A stretch of 36,074 nt of DNA from Chloroflexota bacterium (GTDB lineage Bacteria > Chloroflexota > UBA6077 > FW602-bin22 > CADDYW01). Made by a program: the position numbers and the translations under genes. Shown here piece after piece: positions 8,464-17,656 of the stretch (positions within the stretch are counted from its first letter, which is position 1; each line of letters opens with the position of its first letter). The notes under the pieces were generated by a model. The model had not been told where the DNA came from, did no database searches, and worked only from the letters and a program-made list of their open reading frames with translations. The DNA lies in NCBI GenBank assembly GCA_019690095.1, contig JADGGD010000014.1:1-36074 (forward strand), written 5' to 3'.

Positions 8464-10320
8464 TCAGGAAGCCGGGCGCTCGATCTCGCGTGCCAGTCGC
8501 GCCCCCAGGCGAAACGAGCCGAGGCGCAAAATCCCCTCGCGAATAACTTCGTCCTCCAGACGGCGCCGCCGTGCCGCGAGAGCATCCTCTCGCGTGACGT
8601 ATCCGACCACCCTCCACGGCCGCGTGCGCTCGACCACTGGAAGCCAGGGACGATCATTCTGGAGCATCCGGACCAGCGCGTCGTGCATCGTCTCATCGGG
8701 GTAGGCGACCACGACACTGGTCGTGGCCAGCTGTCGTGCCGGTCCGTTCAGCAGGGCCTCATCAAGCTGGGCCGAGACAAGCTGGCGGCGCGTGATCAGG
8801 CCAACGAAGCGTCCATCGCTGTCCTGGACAATCCACCAGTGGTGGAGACGGCGCAGATCTGCGTATGCGCCGGGCTCGGCCCCCGGCTGCTCCGCCGCTC
8901 GAAGCTCCGCAAGCAGGAGGCGCACCGGCGTATCAGCATCGACTACTCGAAAGTCGCTTCTCATCAGCGCCCCAACGGTCAGGTAGGTCAGGATATCGGC
9001 CTCATATCGCAGCGGTACGACCAGCCCGCGCTGGGCCAGGCGCTCGGTCATCACTGAGTGCTCGCTCAAGAGGCGTGCGACGATGTCCGAGACCATACAG
9101 CCCAGCATCAGGGGAACAATCGCCTCGGCATCACCGGTCAACTCGTAGGCGAAGAGGAACGAGGTGAACGGGACCCGGGCCGCCGCGCCAAACAGGGCGC
9201 TCATCGCCACGATTGCGCAAACGCCGGGCTGGAGGCCGGCACCCGGTACCAGTGCGGCAACGACCTGACCGTACGCGCTCCCGATCCCGGCGCCAATCAG
9301 GAGCATCGGGGCCAGTAATCCGCCCGAGGTGCCAGAGCCAAGCGCCGCCCATAGCGCGACCGTCTTCGCCGCGGCCAGCGCGAGCGCGCGAGCAGGGGTG
9401 AACTGTCCCGCGATGAGTGCGCTGATCGTCGGATACCCCATACCGAGAACACGCGGCTCGACATAGCCGATGATGCCGAGCAGCAGTCCCCCCAAGGCGG
9501 GTGCAAGGACCATCGGAATCCGCAGTGTCTCTTCGAAGAGCTCCTCAACCAGGAAGAGCCCCTTGCTCACGATAACCGCGGCGATCCCGATGAGAACCCC
9601 TAACGGCAGGATGTAGAGAAGGGCAACGGGCGTCCCGTTCGCGAGCGGTGGAGTCGGAAACATGCGCTGCGTGCCGAGGAGGAAAGAGCGCGCAACCGCC
9701 GCGACAGCACTGGCGACCACCACCGGCACCAGCGAGCGCGCGCGAAACTCGAAGAGCAGGAGTTCGACGGCCAGGGCAACCGCGGCCATCGGCGTGTTAA
9801 AGATGCCCACCATGCCGGCTGCCGCGCCGCACGCGAGAAAGACCTTCCGCTCGTCAGCGGTCAGATGGAGAAGCTGTCCAATGAGCGATGCCAGGGCCCC
9901 GCCGGTCTGGATGATGGGTCCTTCTGCACCGAATGGCCCCCCTGTCCCGACGGCGATCGCGGCCGAGACAGGCTTTAAGACGGCCACGCGCGGCTCGACC
10001 CGGCTCTTTCGAGTGATGATGGCCTCCATCGCTTCGGGAATGCCGTGACCGCGAATGCGATCGGTACCGTAGCGCGCCATAACGCCTACGATCAGTCCCC
10101 CGAGTGCCGGGAGAAGAATCATCGGTACAGTAAGGTGATCGGGGGGATAGACCACCGCTGTACTGACCCGACGATAAAAAGAAAGGTTCGTGAAGAGCAT
10201 GATGAGGCGATAGAGAACCAGGGCGGCGAACGCACCAAGCAGACCGAGCAGGATGGCTGCCCCGCTCAGGATCAGGGCCTGACGACCGTCCGTCCGTTCC
10301 CAGAACGATCCCGGTCCCAT
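8464..10320 (-). CDS. ClC-family chloride channel/H+ antiporter with two CBS domains
   Basis: Multi-spanning anion channel or Cl-/H+ exchanger. The 618-residue protein has the ClC core in residues ~15-425: RGHGIPEAMEA (G91-P95), GTGGPFGAEGPIIQTGGA with gating glutamate E133, and GTSGGLLAPMLLIGAGIG. Two CBS domains follow (about 430-590; LTVGALMRSDFRVVDADTPVR and LATTSVVVAYPDETMHDALVRM), which probably sense nucleotides. The central serine of the GSGIP selectivity loop is His here. The ATG at 10320 follows AAAGGAGG. MarR lies upstream on the same strand and may regulate it. Confidence 0.9.
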   Translation of the reverse strand: MGPGSFWERTDGRQALILSGAAILLGLLGAFAALVLYRLIMLFTNLSFYRRVSTAVVYPPDHLTVPMILLPALGGLIVGVMARYGTDRIRGHGIPEAMEAIITRKSRVEPRVAVLKPVSAAIAVGTGGPFGAEGPIIQTGGALASLIGQLLHLTADERKVFLACGAAAGMVGIFNTPMAAVALAVELLLFEFRARSLVPVVVASAVAAVARSFLLGTQRMFPTPPLANGTPVALLYILPLGVLIGIAAVIVSKGLFLVEELFEETLRIPMVLAPALGGLLLGIIGYVEPRVLGMGYPTISALIAGQFTPARALALAAAKTVALWAALGSGTSGGLLAPMLLIGAGIGSAYGQVVAALVPGAGLQPGVCAIVAMSALFGAAARVPFTSFLFAYELTGDAEAIVPLMLGCMVSDIVARLLSEHSVMTERLAQRGLVVPLRYEADILTYLTVGALMRSDFRVVDADTPVRLLLAELRAAEQPGAEPGAYADLRRLHHWWIVQDSDGRFVGLITRRQLVSAQLDEALLNGPARQLATTSVVVAYPDETMHDALVRMLQNDRPWLPVVERTRPWRVVGYVTREDALAARRRRLEDEVIREGILRLGSFRLGARLAREIERPAS

Positions 10321-10465
10321 GGGAGATCCTCCTTTGGAAGTTTGGAAGTTCACACATAGAAGCCAGACGGAGACCAGAGCCCACGCCAGACACGCGATAG
10401 TCCGTCCAGCGCTCAGAGCCCTGCTCTCTGGAGCGTGATTCCTGGCGCGGGCACAAGAGCGAGGG

Positions 10466-10497
10466 GACGCCGGCGTGCACCGGCGTCAGCCGGTGCA
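10466..10497 (-). terminator. Two overlapping, mutually exclusive hairpins at the marR 3' end
   Basis: GACGCCGG (10466-10473) pairs with CCGGCGTC (10480-10487). TGCACCGG (10476-10483) pairs instead with CCGGTGCA (10490-10497). Both stems are 8 bp and perfect, and they share bases, so only one can form. They cover the stop codon of the MarR gene and the start of the spacer to the ClC gene. No U-tract follows. Confidence 0.35.
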
Positions 10498-10998
10498 GGG
10501 ATCCCGTGCCCGCCCGCGCACGCCATCCTCACCCGGCGCGGGAGACACCGCACCTTCGAGCGGATCACCCGTGCCCAACGCGATGACCGCCCCCAGAGCC
10601 TCGACCAGACGGGGGGCCCGCAAGCGGATTTCACGGCGATGCTCGGCGGACAGATCGCGGAGGATCGCCGCCCCCTGCGCAGTCAGGCGCACCGCGACGC
10701 GCCGGCGATCCTCGCCCTCTGGCGTCCGGACGACGAGTCCGCGCCGAGCAAGGCGGTTAACCAGTCCCACGACACTGTGATGGCGGATGAGAAGACGCCG
10801 GGCCAGATAGCCGATGGTGGGCTCGGTGCCCGGCGGACACCCCCGGACCGCCAGCAAGAGCTGATGCTGCTGGGGAGACAGGCCGTGGGCCCGGGCGATC
10901 CGCTCGCTTGCCGCGAGGAAATCACGAATGAGATACCGGAACTCAGCCAGGGCACAATATTCATCCCCGGGGGCACGACCGACGTTTGACGACTGCAT
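10486..10998 (-). CDS. MarR-family transcriptional regulator
   Basis: Winged-helix dimeric repressor, 170 residues. The recognition region is EPTIGYLARRLLIRHHSVVGLVNRLARRGLVVRTPEGEDRRRVAVRLTAQG, including the DxR wing typical of MarR. The N-terminal helix has SPQQHQLLLAVRGCP. The ATG at 10998 has GAGG 8 nt upstream. The gene lies upstream of the ClC gene with a 165 bp gap on the same strand, so ClC is a plausible target, though this is inference. A palindrome upstream (11108-11119) may be its own operator. The ligand is unknown. Confidence 0.85.
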   Translation of the reverse strand: MQSSNVGRAPGDEYCALAEFRYLIRDFLAASERIARAHGLSPQQHQLLLAVRGCPPGTEPTIGYLARRLLIRHHSVVGLVNRLARRGLVVRTPEGEDRRRVAVRLTAQGAAILRDLSAEHRREIRLRAPRLVEALGAVIALGTGDPLEGAVSPAPGEDGVRGRARDPCTG

Positions 10999-11085
10999 GG
11001 GAAAGCCTCTTTATCCCGGGCGACAGGCACCGGGCGCGGTGGGTAGTGCCGCGATAGCGCTGGCGCCAGTGCGCCGTGCCAGCGA

Positions 11086-11119
11086 TTTATATCGCAGTAC
11101 GACCTATTTACCAGGGTAA
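11086..11119 (-). promoter_or_regulatory. Candidate marR promoter with MarR operator
   Basis: On the minus strand TATAAA (11086-11091) could be the -10 box. The perfect palindrome TTACC-AG-GGTAA (11108-11119) then overlaps the -35 position. A 5 bp-armed palindrome in this place suits a MarR dimer acting as autorepressor. Binding is inferred only. Confidence 0.4.
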
Positions 11120-11308
11120 CAGATTGAACCACAGGCGGCAAGAGCTCGCTTCGACCGCCAGGACGGGACGGCGTAGTCGAAACGGGCAGGATCTGGTATA
11201 AGATCCGTGTGGGAGGCCGGTCCTCGCTGTGCGACCGGCCTGCCCCGACGGCGACGGATCCCCCGAGCGGCTTCCCGTCTGCTGGCCGCCGTGAGGCTGC
11301 AGGAGTTG

Positions 11309-11317
11309 TGTTATAAT
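11309..11317 (+). promoter_or_regulatory. Extended -10 promoter of tig-clpP-clpX
   Basis: TGtTATAAT is a perfect -10 hexamer with the TGn extension, 52 bp before the tig GTG start. No good -35 is seen at 16-18 bp, which fits an extended -10 promoter. Confidence 0.6.
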
Positions 11318-11368
11318 CTTCGCGTGTCATATCCATAGGCGCGGTCGATAGATGCCCTGGAGAACAGT

Positions 11369-12838
11369 GTGAAGGTTACCGCCGAGAGACTTCCCCAGAG
11401 CAAGGTCCTGCTCCGTATTGAGATTCCGCCCGAACAGGTCGAGGAAGCGATCGATCGGACCTACCGCGATATCAGCCGGCGCGTCCGTGTACCGGGATTT
11501 CGTCCGGGCCGGGCACCGCGGCCCCTGGTCGAGCGCTACCTCGGAGGTCCGCAGGTCATTCAAGAAGAGGGGATCGAGCGCCTGATTAATGACTCGTTCC
11601 GTCAGGCCCTGCGGGAGACCGATATTCACCCGATCGGGGAGGCCGATATCGCCGCACGGCCGGAGTTTCGCCCTGGCGAGCCGCTGATCTTCGAGGCGGC
11701 AGTGCCGGTTGCCCCGACCGTCGAGCTGGGAGACTACCAGAGCATCCGCCTTCAGCCGGTTGCCGTCGAGGCGACCGCCGAGCAGGTGAATCAGGCCATC
11801 GATGCGCTGCGCGAGGAGCGCGCCGAATGGGTATCGGTGGACCGCGGGGCCCGCGAAGGTGATCGCGTTCTCATCGATGTCAAGGGAACGGTCGGTGCGG
11901 TGCCGACGCTCTATGGTCCGGGCGGCGAGACGGTTCTGCACACCGCTGGCGGGCGGGTGATCTATAACGAACAGAAGCACGAACACCTGATCAACCCGCG
12001 GAACCCGCCGGAGTTCGCGCCGGGCTTCGATGAAGAGCTGATCGGCCTGACGCCCGGTAGTGAGAAGCGATTCGGCCTGACCCTTCCCGCGGATATCTCG
12101 GACCCGAGCCTGGCCAATCAGTCGATCGTCTTCGAGGTCAAGGTCCACGAGGTCAAGGAGAAGCACCTCCCGCCGCTCGATGATGAGTTCGCCCGAGCCG
12201 TTGGGGGCGGTGATACCCTCGAGGGCCTGCGAGAGACCGTGCGGCGGGAGATCCAGGCGCGCCTGGAGCGCGAGGCTCGGCGGGCCTACGAGGAGACGCT
12301 CCTCCAGATGGTCGTCGAGCGCTCAACGGTCGACATCCCGGAGATCATGATTGAGCGGCAAATCGATGCCCAGATCGAGGAGATCAAGGGAGATCTCGCG
12401 GCCCAGCGCATCTCCTGGGAAGAGTACCTGCGAGCCCTTCACCTCACCCCCGAGCAGGTACGCGAGCAGGAGCGGGAGCGGGCCGTGCGCCGCCTGCGGA
12501 ATACGCTGGTTCTGGATCAGATTGCGGAGCGCGAGCATATTACCGTCTCGCCGAGCGAGGTGACCGCCGAGATTGAGGCGATGGCCGCCCAGTTCGGCCC
12601 GGCCGCTCGTGCGATCCGTGAGCGGCTGAATACGCGCGAGCAGCGCGAGCAGATCGAAAGTCGACTGCGGATGCGCAAGGCGATCGCCCGGCTGGTAGAG
12701 ATCGCCCAGCAGCCAGCGCCCGATGCCGCCGACGAAGCCGCGGCGTTGCCAGCAGCTGGCGCAGAGGCCCCGACCGACGCCGCTCCCCGCCCTGGCGGGG
12801 AGGAAAGGGTGGAGGACAGCGCTGGTCCCCAGGGCTGA
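11369..12838 (+). CDS. tig: Trigger factor (ribosome-associated chaperone/PPIase)
   Basis: Binds the ribosome exit tunnel and nascent chains. The 489-residue protein has an N-terminal ribosome-binding domain (MKVTAERLPQSKVLLRIEIPPEQV, then VPGFRPGRAPRPLV close to the GFRxGxxP signature), an FKBP-like domain around residues 160-270 (GDRVLIDVKGT, APGFDEELIGLTPGSEKRFGL), and a long helical C-terminal arm. The last ~40 residues are Ala/Pro/Glu-rich and probably disordered. The PPIase domain carries an insert (GPGGETVLHTAGGRVIYNEQKHEH). The start is GTG with TGGAG upstream. First gene of tig-clpP-clpX, a common order. Confidence 0.96.
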   Translation: MKVTAERLPQSKVLLRIEIPPEQVEEAIDRTYRDISRRVRVPGFRPGRAPRPLVERYLGGPQVIQEEGIERLINDSFRQALRETDIHPIGEADIAARPEFRPGEPLIFEAAVPVAPTVELGDYQSIRLQPVAVEATAEQVNQAIDALREERAEWVSVDRGAREGDRVLIDVKGTVGAVPTLYGPGGETVLHTAGGRVIYNEQKHEHLINPRNPPEFAPGFDEELIGLTPGSEKRFGLTLPADISDPSLANQSIVFEVKVHEVKEKHLPPLDDEFARAVGGGDTLEGLRETVRREIQARLEREARRAYEETLLQMVVERSTVDIPEIMIERQIDAQIEEIKGDLAAQRISWEEYLRALHLTPEQVREQERERAVRRLRNTLVLDQIAEREHITVSPSEVTAEIEAMAAQFGPAARAIRERLNTREQREQIESRLRMRKAIARLVEIAQQPAPDAADEAAALPAAGAEAPTDAAPRPGGEERVEDSAGPQG

Positions 12839-12875
12839 GGCCGCGCACCCGTGCACCTGCGAGGAGACGTGATCA

Positions 12876-13508
12876 ATGTCTGATCTGATCGTTCCCCCCC
12901 GCGAGATCATTCCGATGGTGATCGAGAACACCGGACGGATCGAGCGGGCCTTTGATATCTATTCGCTCCTGCTGCGCGAGCGAATTATCTTCCTGGGAAC
13001 GCCGATTGACGCCCAGGTCGCGAATCTGGTCGTCGCCCAGCTCCTGTACCTGGATCGTGAAGATCCGGAAAAGGATATCAACCTCTACATCAACACGCCG
13101 GGCGGCGAGATCTACGCGGGACTGGCAATTTATGATACGATGCAACTGATTCGTCCGCCGGTCTCCACGATCTGCGTGGGCATGGCCGCGAGCTTTGGAA
13201 CCATTCTCCTGGCCGCAGGAACGAAGGGGAAGCGCTATGCCCTGCCCAACGCAACGATCCATATGCACCAGCCGCTGGGCGGTGTTCGCGGCCAGGCGTC
13301 GGACATGGAGATCCAGGCCCGGGAGATCCTGCGCCTGCGCAATCTGATTAACCGCATCCTGGTCGAGCGAACCGGTCAGGACGAGGAGCGCATCGTTCGC
13401 GATACTGATCGCGACTTCTATATGAACGCCGAGCAGGCGGTCGCCTACGGCATCGTCGATGAGGTCCTCTCATCGACGAAGACTGCCCCGGCTCGGGTCG
13501 GAGCCTGA
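12876..13508 (+). CDS. clpP: ATP-dependent Clp protease proteolytic subunit
   Basis: Serine protease that forms the tetradecameric barrel degrading substrates delivered by ClpX. The 210-residue protein carries the triad S106 (GMAASFGT), H131 (MHQPLGG) and D180 (DTDRDFYM), spaced 25 and 49 as in well-studied ClpP. The N-terminal propeptide region is short. The ATG at 12876 has GAGGAG about 10 nt upstream. It lies 37 bp after tig and 119 bp before clpX, with a strong hairpin in that gap. Confidence 0.97.
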   Translation: MSDLIVPPREIIPMVIENTGRIERAFDIYSLLLRERIIFLGTPIDAQVANLVVAQLLYLDREDPEKDINLYINTPGGEIYAGLAIYDTMQLIRPPVSTICVGMAASFGTILLAAGTKGKRYALPNATIHMHQPLGGVRGQASDMEIQAREILRLRNLINRILVERTGQDEERIVRDTDRDFYMNAEQAVAYGIVDEVLSSTKTAPARVGA

Positions 13509-13512
13509 ACGC

Positions 13513-13550
13513 AGTGGATCACGGTGATCGTTCGATTGCCGTGATCCACT
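13513..13550 (+). terminator. Perfect 12 bp hairpin between clpP and clpX
   Basis: AGTGGATCACGG (13513-13524) and CCGTGATCCACT (13539-13550) form a perfect 12 bp stem with a 14-base loop, starting 4 bp after the clpP stop. Only TTAT follows, not a real U-tract. It may partly terminate or process the transcript, lowering clpX relative to clpP. Confidence 0.5.
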
Positions 13551-13627
13551 TATCCCGCACATGTCATGCGCGCCATCGCGAGCATCGATGATCCGAGTGA
13601 GTAGAAACAGCGAGGGAAGAGAGGGGA

Positions 13628-14917
13628 ATGGCCACGACCAAGGGACCGCGGGGGCAATACCACTGCTCGTTCTGCGGGAAGGGACAGGAGAGCGTCCGGC
13701 GGCTTATCGCCGGCCCAGGGTCGGTCTATATCTGCGATGAATGCGTCGAGCTGTGCCGCGAGATCATCGACGAGGAGCAGGCACCTCCGACACGCAGTCA
13801 GCCGCCGCTTACCAAGGTTCCCACGCCGCACCGGATCGTCGAGCTCCTGAACCAGTACGTGGTCGGTCAGGAGCGGGCCAAGAAGGTCCTGGCCGTTGCC
13901 GTCTACAATCACTACAAGCGCATTAACGCGGGCGCACAGGCTGACGACATCGAGCTCCAGAAATCCAATATCCTGTTGATTGGGCCAACTGGCTGTGGTA
14001 AGACGCTCCTGGCCCAGACCCTCGCCCGCATCCTGGATGTGCCGTTCTGCATTGCCGACGCAACTGCCCTCACCGAGGCCGGCTACGTTGGGGAGGACGT
14101 CGAGAATATCCTGCTCCGTCTGATTCAGGCCGCCGAGTTTGACCTGTCCCGGGCCGAGCGGGGGATCGTCTACATCGACGAGATCGACAAGATCGCCCGA
14201 AAAAGCGATAACCCGTCAATCACCCGTGACGTCTCCGGCGAGGGTGTCCAGCAGGCCCTGCTCAAGATCCTCGAGGGAACGATCGCCAACGTGCCCCCCC
14301 AGGGCGGGCGCAAGCATCCCCATCAGGATTTCATCCAGATCAATACGACCAATATCCTGTTTATCTGCGGCGGTGCCTTCGAGGGACTCGACAAGATCGT
14401 CGCCGACCGCGTCGGGGGCAAGCGGAGCATCGGCTTCAAGACAGACTGGTCGCGGGGAAGCACCAGGGATGATTCTGCCGAACTCCTCCAGCAGGTGATC
14501 GCAGATGACCTGCTGAAGTACGGACTGATCCCGGAGTTTATCGGCCGGCTGCCGGTCGTCGTCAGCGTCGATCCTCTGAACAAGGAGGCGCTGATGAAGA
14601 TCCTGACCGAGCCCAAGAACGCCCTGATCAAGCAGTATCAGAAGTTCCTCGCCCTCGACAAGGTTGAGCTTGTGGTCACCAATGATGCCCTCGAGGCCGC
14701 AGCCGAGGAAGCACTGAAGCTCAAGACCGGCGCACGCGGCCTGCGAACGGTCATCGAGGACATCCTGCTTGACGTGATGTACGAGATTCCCTCCCGCACC
14801 GACGTCAAGAAGTGCCTGATCAATGCCGATACGATTCGTCACCGCCGGAGCCCGATCTTGCTGAATCATGCCGGACGGCCGGTCGAGGATATCGAGATCC
14901 AGGGGCGGTCGGCATGA
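13628..14917 (+). CDS. clpX: ATP-dependent Clp protease ATPase subunit
   Basis: AAA+ unfoldase that feeds substrates to ClpP. The 429-residue protein has an N-terminal C4 zinc domain (C13, C16, C36, C39), Walker A GPTGCGKT (119-126), Walker B VYIDEIDK (D184, E185), the ClpP-docking IGF loop in [10 protein letters not shown], and the sensor-2 region [23 protein letters not shown]. Length is standard. The start is ATG. It shares an ATGA overlap with the following cupin gene, so that gene is translationally coupled to it. Confidence 0.97.
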   Translation: MATTKGPRGQYHCSFCGKGQESVRRLIAGPGSVYICDECVELCREIIDEEQAPPTRSQPPLTKVPTPHRIVELLNQYVVGQERAKKVLAVAVYNHYKRINAGAQADDIELQKSNILLIGPTGCGKTLLAQTLARILDVPFCIADATALTEAGYVGEDVENILLRLIQAAEFDLSRAERGIVYIDEIDKIARKSDNPSITRDVSGEGVQQALLKILEGTIANVPPQGGRKHPHQDFIQINTTNILFICGGAFEGLDKIVADRVGGKRSIGFKTDWSRGSTRDDSAELLQQVIADDLLKYGLIPEFIGRLPVVVSVDPLNKEALMKILTEPKNALIKQYQKFLALDKVELVVTNDALEAAAEEALKLKTGARGLRTVIEDILLDVMYEIPSRTDVKKCLINADTIRHRRSPILLNHAGRPVEDIEIQGRSA

Positions 14918-15249
14918 GCCAAGCTCGGACCACGCGCGGTCAGGATGTCGCATCGGTCCCGATCGCCGAAGGCTCATCACGGAAGACGCTGGGTTGGGGC
15001 GAGCGAACCCTGCTGTCCGAGGTCACGTTCGCCCGCGGCGGCGTCGTGCCCGTACACGCACACCCGCACGAGCAGATCGGCTACGTCGTCCGCGGCGCGA
15101 TCGAGTTCACGATCGGCGATCAGGTCACGATCCTCCGTGCAGGCGACGCGTACGTCATCCCCGGCAACATCCCCCATGCCTGCCGAGCGCTCGAGGAGAG
15201 CGTCGCGATCGATATCTTCTCGCCAGTGCGCGAGGAATACCTGCCCTGA
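14914..15249 (+). CDS. Small cupin-domain protein
   Basis: Single-domain beta-barrel protein of 111 residues. It has cupin motif 1 ([25 protein letters not shown], likely metal ligands His, His, Glu) and motif 2 ([18 protein letters not shown]). It could be a metal-binding enzyme or a ligand sensor. The function cannot be read from the sequence. The start ATG overlaps the clpX stop by 4 bp (ATGA), which argues for coupled translation. This is an unexpected companion for the Clp genes. Confidence 0.82.
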   Translation: MSQARTTRGQDVASVPIAEGSSRKTLGWGERTLLSEVTFARGGVVPVHAHPHEQIGYVVRGAIEFTIGDQVTILRAGDAYVIPGNIPHACRALEESVAIDIFSPVREEYLP

Positions 15250-15256
15250 AGCGATT

Positions 15257-15285
15257 CGACCTGGCCCCGCGGCGGGGTCGGGTCG
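15257..15285. terminator. Bidirectional hairpin between cupin and MFS genes
   Basis: A 12 bp stem (15257-15268 with 15274-15285, including two G-U pairs) closes a 5-base GCGGC loop. It lies between two convergent genes, 8 bp after the cupin stop and 35 bp before the MFS stop, so it could serve both. No U-tract is present on either strand. Confidence 0.5.
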
Positions 15286-15319
15286 AGAGGGACCATGAGC
15301 ACGTCGCGGAGGGCAGCCG

Positions 15320-16594
15320 CTAGGAGACCTGCAACTCGGGCGACGGACGGGGGCGGGTTTCCATGTTCGCCGGCAGGCTGACCAATCCGATCACCGCCAG
15401 GATCGCGGTGGTCAGGACCAGGCCATCAACTCCAAGTGGCATCGCCACCAGGCCGCCGAGCATCGCTCCCACGAGCTGACCGGCCCCGAGGAGCATCGAG
15501 TACACGCCCATTACGGCACCCCGTCCTTCCGGGACACTGTCTGATCGAGCGGCCAGCAAAGTCAGCGCAGCCGGGGCGAAGGCTGTCTCCGCAGCTACTG
15601 CCGCGATCCCGATGCCCAGGGGGATGTAGAACCACGGGCCGCCAAAGCTTGTCGCGTGGTTTATCCCCAGGATTGCTACCGAGGTCATCAGCGCACCGCC
15701 AACCCCGACCCGCATGGCCGTGGCAACTGACGCCCGCCCGATCAACCATCCCCAGCTGATCGTCCCAACTGCGAAGAGGACGGTGTAGACAGCGAAGATC
15801 ATGCCAATCGTGCTTCCAGAAAGACCGGTGGTAAGGAGCTGGGATGGCCTGGGATTCGCGCCGGAGAGCTGAAACGCCGCCTGACCGAACCACAGGCCTG
15901 CCGCGGCATTGAGAGCAAGCCAGGAAGGCATGAGATCACCCGTCTGGCGCAGGGCGGTCCAGGTTGCGCGAGGCGGCCGTGGGGACACCATACCGCGCGG
16001 TGTCCGGACGAACAGGAAAAGCGTGACGGCAACCGCGTAGATGATGAGAAGCCCCCAGAAAGCCTGGCGGCGGAATCGATCCCAGAGGATGCCCCCCAGT
16101 GCGTAGCCAACCGCGAGCCCTCCAATTGACCCGGCTTCGAAGAAGCCCATGATCCGGCCTCGCCCAGCCGAGCCCTCCGTGGTCGCACCGCTGAGAAAGG
16201 CGAGCGCCGCCGGAACGGTACAGGCAGTCGTGAGCCCCTGGAGAAGGCGCCCACAGGTCAGACCGAGCGAGCGCGTCGGAATGGCGAACAGGATGGTCGC
16301 CGCCAGCCCCAGCAGGGGACCGGCCAGCAGGAGCGGCCGAAGGCCTCGCCGATCGATGAGTACACCTGCCACCAGTGCCCCGACCAGCTCGGAGAAGTTG
16401 AAAGCGGCCATCAGCACGCCTACCACCACGGCCGAGGAGCCGGCAACGCCGCTCCGATGCATCGAAGACAGCAGGAGACCCAGGAGAACGCCGGTTGCCG
16501 CACCCGCGATCCGGACCAGAAAGCTGCCAATAATTGTACTGGCAAGAGACCAGCGGTATCCGGAGCGCTCCGGATCGCCGCTCGGCAGTCGCAT
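15320..16594 (-). CDS. Major facilitator superfamily transporter
   Basis: Proton-coupled efflux or uptake permease with about 12 membrane helices in 424 residues. Motif A-like GVLIDRRGLRPLLLAG follows helix 2, and GRLLQGLTTACTVPAALAFLSGAT resembles helices 4-5 of drug/H+ antiporters. A central charged loop follows TPRGMVSPRPPRATW. ATG 16594 was chosen because TTGGAG lies 5-6 nt upstream. ATG 16609 is possible. The longer open frame back to 17020 is antisense to radC and unlike any transporter. The substrate is unknown. Confidence 0.82.
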   Translation of the reverse strand: MRLPSGDPERSGYRWSLASTIIGSFLVRIAGAATGVLLGLLLSSMHRSGVAGSSAVVVGVLMAAFNFSELVGALVAGVLIDRRGLRPLLLAGPLLGLAATILFAIPTRSLGLTCGRLLQGLTTACTVPAALAFLSGATTEGSAGRGRIMGFFEAGSIGGLAVGYALGGILWDRFRRQAFWGLLIIYAVAVTLFLFVRTPRGMVSPRPPRATWTALRQTGDLMPSWLALNAAAGLWFGQAAFQLSGANPRPSQLLTTGLSGSTIGMIFAVYTVLFAVGTISWGWLIGRASVATAMRVGVGGALMTSVAILGINHATSFGGPWFYIPLGIGIAAVAAETAFAPAALTLLAARSDSVPEGRGAVMGVYSMLLGAGQLVGAMLGGLVAMPLGVDGLVLTTAILAVIGLVSLPANMETRPRPSPELQVS

Positions 16595-16805
16595 GTGCTC
16601 TCCAAGCATCCGACCAGCACGCGTTCGCCCACGAAGCGCCCGGTGCCTTGAGTAGTGTAGGCGCCCAGTGCAATCGAGGTCAAGCCAGCAGGCCGCCGGC
16701 CGAAATCCGACCGGTTGCGTGCGCACGCGCATCTTGACTAGAATGCTCCGCGGTTGAAGCCTGGCCGATGGGTCATTTTCATCTAGGATTAAGGGGTGCT
16801 CTCCC

Positions 16806-17546
16806 ATGCCCGGATCCCGCGGGAGAGGGCGGAACGACGGCGCTGCAACCGCGCCACCCACACTCAAGGACCTCGATCCCTCGGAGCGGCCGCGCGAGCG
16901 CCTCTTCGAGCGCGGCCCGGCCGCGCTTTCGACCGCCGAACTCCTGGCGATACTCCTGCGAACCGGTGTTCCCGGCACAATGGTGACCGACCTCGCGCGG
17001 GACCTGCTCCGGGAGTACAATGGTCTGGCTGGACTTGCCCGGGTCTCGGCCCAGGAGCTGGCGCTCTACCACGGCGTCGGGCCGGCGAAGGCGGCCCAGC
17101 TCAAGGCAGCGCTCGAGCTGGGGCGGCGGCTCATGCTTGAGGAATCGGCCACGCGGGAGCGGATCCAGTCCCCGGAGGATCTTGCCCGCCTTGTCCGGCT
17201 GGATATGAGCGTGCTCGAGCAGGAACAGCTTCGGGTTTTCCTGCTCGATACGAAAAATCGTGTGATGTCTATCCGGACGCTCTATACGGGTACGCTGAAC
17301 CAGTCAACCGTCCGGGTGGCCGAGATCTTCAAGGCGGCCATTCGGGAGAACTGCGCGGCCATTGCCATTGTCCACAATCATCCGTCCGGGGACCCAACCC
17401 CCTCGCCGGAGGATATCCGGGTGACCCGCGCTATCGTTGAGGCCGGGCGGCTCCTCGATATCGATGTCCTGGATCACGTGATCATTGGCCGGGGCTCGCC
17501 GCCCTACGTGAGCCTCCGCGAGCGAGGGCTTGGCTTCCGACCGTAA
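16806..17546 (+). CDS. radC: RadC-family JAMM-domain protein
   Basis: Helix-hairpin-helix plus JAB/MPN-type metalloprotease fold. Despite its name, a role in DNA repair is unproven. The 246-residue protein has the N-terminal RadC domain ([27 protein letters not shown]), an HhH segment ([22 protein letters not shown]), and the JAMM motif [14 protein letters not shown] with H190, H192 and D203. ATG 16806 follows AAGGGGTG. It is divergent from the MFS gene. The NUDIX gene lies 110 bp downstream on the same strand. Confidence 0.92.
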   Translation: MPGSRGRGRNDGAATAPPTLKDLDPSERPRERLFERGPAALSTAELLAILLRTGVPGTMVTDLARDLLREYNGLAGLARVSAQELALYHGVGPAKAAQLKAALELGRRLMLEESATRERIQSPEDLARLVRLDMSVLEQEQLRVFLLDTKNRVMSIRTLYTGTLNQSTVRVAEIFKAAIRENCAAIAIVHNHPSGDPTPSPEDIRVTRAIVEAGRLLDIDVLDHVIIGRGSPPYVSLRERGLGFRP

Positions 17547-17656
17547 ACGTCCCCCGGCGGCCGCCGCGAGTCCGGATGGCGACTGAGACGCGGTCGGGCG
17601 ATCGGCGTGATGCTGTCGCCAGGCATTCCGTTCAGGCATTCCGTAAGGAGGAAGGC

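Larger units (their letters stand above)
10999..11368. other. Divergent control region, marR / tig
   Basis: This is 370 bp without a gene. It holds the marR operator/promoter candidate (11086-11119), a GGATCT-ggtata-AGATCC dyad (11189-11206) and a perfect hairpin GGCCGGTC/GACCGGCC (11215-11222, 11233-11240). The tig promoter lies at 11309-11317. Confidence 0.5.

Noticed and set aside
11327-12166. 279-residue minus-strand open frame opposite tig
   Set aside because: Shadow of trigger factor. No recognisable domain.
16595-17020. N-terminal extension of the MFS open frame
   Set aside because: It is antisense to radC and its spacer, Arg-rich, and unlike transporter N-termini. A good SD lies before 16594.
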